From: JANMCE01 sp963791625
Lineage (GTDB): Bacteria > Actinomycetota > Acidimicrobiia > Acidimicrobiales > Ilumatobacteraceae
Length of the DNA: 64,000 nucleotides
Assembly (NCBI GenBank): GCA_963791625.1
Contig: CAWBTA010000006.1
Location: forward strand, 62,001-126,000
Direction of reading: 5' to 3'
Of this stretch, positions 62,830 to 64,000 are shown one piece after another. Made by a program: the position numbers and the translations under genes. Numbering within the stretch: the first letter of the stretch is position 1; each line of letters starts with the position of its first letter. Below the pieces are notes generated by a model. That model saw only the letters and a list, made by a program, of their open reading frames with translations, was not told the origin of the DNA and did no database searches.

Positions 62830-63417
62830 ATGCCGAACCCATCCGGCCAACGATCGCGGGGTCGCACCGCTCTCAATATGATCGTGCTGGTGCTCGCTTC
62901 GCTGGTTGGCGGGGCGTTCGGTCGAGGTGCCCAGGTCGTAAATTCCGCGCCACACGGGTACGACCACTTTGGTGTCGCACGGGTAGACGCGCAATCGCCC
63001 GAAGTCGCCGAGACCACTCCGCTGCTGCTCAGCGGTACGCAGGAGGGGTCTGCCTCGCTTCCCGTTGAGGCTCGCCGTTCGTTTACGACTCCCGCCGCTC
63101 AAAGTAACGCCACAAACGCGGCACCGAGAGTCACGGAGTCGATGATTCGAGAGGCAATGGAGAACGCTCCACTTCAGACGCAACAGGGTGCCGTCTCGCT
63201 TCCGAAGGTTCAATCGGCAGTGGACAAGCTTGCGGCGGGCAGCTCTGCGCCCGCGATCAAGGTCGACGGCTCGATCATCGTCGATGGCAACCATAGGTAC
63301 ATCGCTGGGCAGATCATGGGCGAAACGCCACCGATACAGCCTTGGCCTGGAGGAAATCCCGGCCGAGTGATTCCTTGGTGGAAGCAGCTCATCGATCCGA
63401 CCGATTGGGGTGGCTGA
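62830..63417 (+). CDS. Possible orphan toxin module with GNHRY motif
   Basis: 195 residues. N-terminal basic stretch and one hydrophobic helix (MIVLVLASLVGGAFG), a disordered linker, then a C-terminal domain of about 75 residues: SLPKVQSAVDKLAAGSSAPA and IKVDGSIIVDGNHRYIAGQI, ending PGRVIPWWKQLIDPTDWGG. The VDGNHRY sequence recalls ParB/sulfiredoxin-like tails found at the ends of polymorphic toxins. It lies directly after a toxin-immunity pair, where displaced toxin tips often accumulate. The toxin role is inference. Confidence 0.5.
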   Translation: MPNPSGQRSRGRTALNMIVLVLASLVGGAFGRGAQVVNSAPHGYDHFGVARVDAQSPEVAETTPLLLSGTQEGSASLPVEARRSFTTPAAQSNATNAAPRVTESMIREAMENAPLQTQQGAVSLPKVQSAVDKLAAGSSAPAIKVDGSIIVDGNHRYIAGQIMGETPPIQPWPGGNPGRVIPWWKQLIDPTDWGG

Positions 63418-63952
63418 GATGCGCATCATCTGTCAAACCGGAGAGATTGTCGACTTCGCCGGCCCCCTCCAGGGCTCGCTGCTGAAGGGCCTGAATCTCC
63501 ACCGGGCGATCCTCGAGCGTGCTTCGTTCGAACATGCCGTATTCGAGTCCTGCAATCTCCGGTCGGCGCTCTTTGCACTCTCGTCAGGGCCTGGCGCTCG
63601 GTTCGTTTCCTGCATGCTCGTCATGGCCGAGTTCCAAGCAGCTGATCTCACGGGTGCTCGGTTCGAGGGCGGCGACTTGTACAGCAGCGACTTTACGGGA
63701 GCGAATCTCGCAGGCGCGTCGGTCAATGGTGCCCGGCTGGCCCTGGCGTCGTTTAGAGGTGCCAGCCTCGATGGAGCCGACCTAACGCGAGCCGATCTAG
63801 CGGGCGTTTCGCTCGATGGAGCCATTTACACGCCTCAGACGCGGTGGCCGGACGGCTTCGACCCGACAACGTCGGGCGCTGTTCTTGTTGGTGACCAGGC
63901 TGAGGCGTTTCGGTTCCTTGAGATCGAACCGACAGGCAGCGATGACGGCTGA
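63410..63952 (+). CDS. Pentapeptide-repeat protein
   Basis: 180 residues forming a right-handed quadrilateral helix: repeats of A(D/N)Lxx/F type such as LKGLNLHRAILERASFEHAV, AADLTGARFEGGDLYSSDFT and GANLAGASVNGARLALASFR. Start GTG 63410 overlaps the previous gene; ATG 63419 is an alternative. A C-terminal non-repeat tail (TRWPDGFDPTTSGAVLVGDQ) follows. Location suggests it could be the immunity partner of the upstream GNHRY protein, but pentapeptide proteins have many roles. Confidence 0.8.
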   Translation: MAEMRIICQTGEIVDFAGPLQGSLLKGLNLHRAILERASFEHAVFESCNLRSALFALSSGPGARFVSCMLVMAEFQAADLTGARFEGGDLYSSDFTGANLAGASVNGARLALASFRGASLDGADLTRADLAGVSLDGAIYTPQTRWPDGFDPTTSGAVLVGDQAEAFRFLEIEPTGSDDG

Positions 63953-64000
63953 GGCTGGTCGTTGGTGGACAAGCTTGATCGACCGGTTCTCGATAGCTGT
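63953..64000. other. Window end
   Basis: The last 48 bases contain no supported feature. Confidence 0.5.

Overview
The window is about 64 kb of high-GC DNA from an actinobacterium. The markers are a WhiB-family protein, a GatCAB amidotransferase, abundant GTG/TTG starts, tightly overlapping operons and a leaderless-type branched-chain amino acid attenuator. A type IV pilus locus with PilB/PilC/PilT/PilD, together with several secreted repeat proteins, suggests the class Acidimicrobiia (Ilumatobacter-like). That placement is an inference from gene style, not a tested phylogeny.

Layout. 0-11.9 kb: type IV pilus locus (pilB, pilC, prepilins, pilT, minor prepilins, a PilX-like protein, pilD). 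pilB, pilT and pilD are intact, but almost every structural gene between them is broken by single-base indels. 11.9-14.7 kb: a membrane protein, a sigma-70 family factor and a WhiB protein with a sigma-28-like promoter motif. 14.8-22.6 kb: FtsH-like protease, TetR regulator, esterase, Lgt, NadR-like NAD enzyme, and a coupled DUF1479 oxygenase / AGE-family isomerase pair. 22.7-25.9 kb: gatCAB. 25.9-31.7 kb: large secreted protein with three C-terminal repeat domains, SF2 helicase, a repeat-rich intergenic region, MFS exporter. 31.7-36.1 kb: ilvD, small membrane protein, amt-glnK. 36.1-40.7 kb: four-gene 2-oxoacid dehydrogenase operon (E1alpha, E1beta, E2, E3). 40.7-44.4 kb: ilvBNC behind a 12-codon leader peptide and terminator hairpin. 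44.5-45.8 kb: metY.

46-64 kb is the accessory part. A giant RHS/YD-repeat protein gene (about 3,000 codons when rejoined) is interrupted by a nest of mobile elements. An IS21-family element sits in the RHS gene. A recombinase-in-trio (RIT) element with perfect 89-bp terminal inverted repeats sits inside the istA gene of that IS21. An IS630-family element sits at a TA in the right terminal repeat of the IS21. Joining the flanks across the nest restores one reading frame. The RHS protein ends in a variable toxin-like tail, followed by a probable immunity gene, a second possible orphan toxin tail (GNHRY motif) and a pentapeptide-repeat protein.

A dispersed ~100-bp palindromic repeat (inverted CCCTCCAAC units) occurs three times. 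Two copies lie in an intergenic region. The third lies in frame inside the E2 acyltransferase gene, where it encodes part of the interdomain linker. Single-base frameshifts also occur in ilvC, a small membrane-protein gene, the 11.96-kb gene, ritA, the IS21 genes and the RHS gene. Some may be sequencing errors, so frameshifted genes are marked with that caveat.
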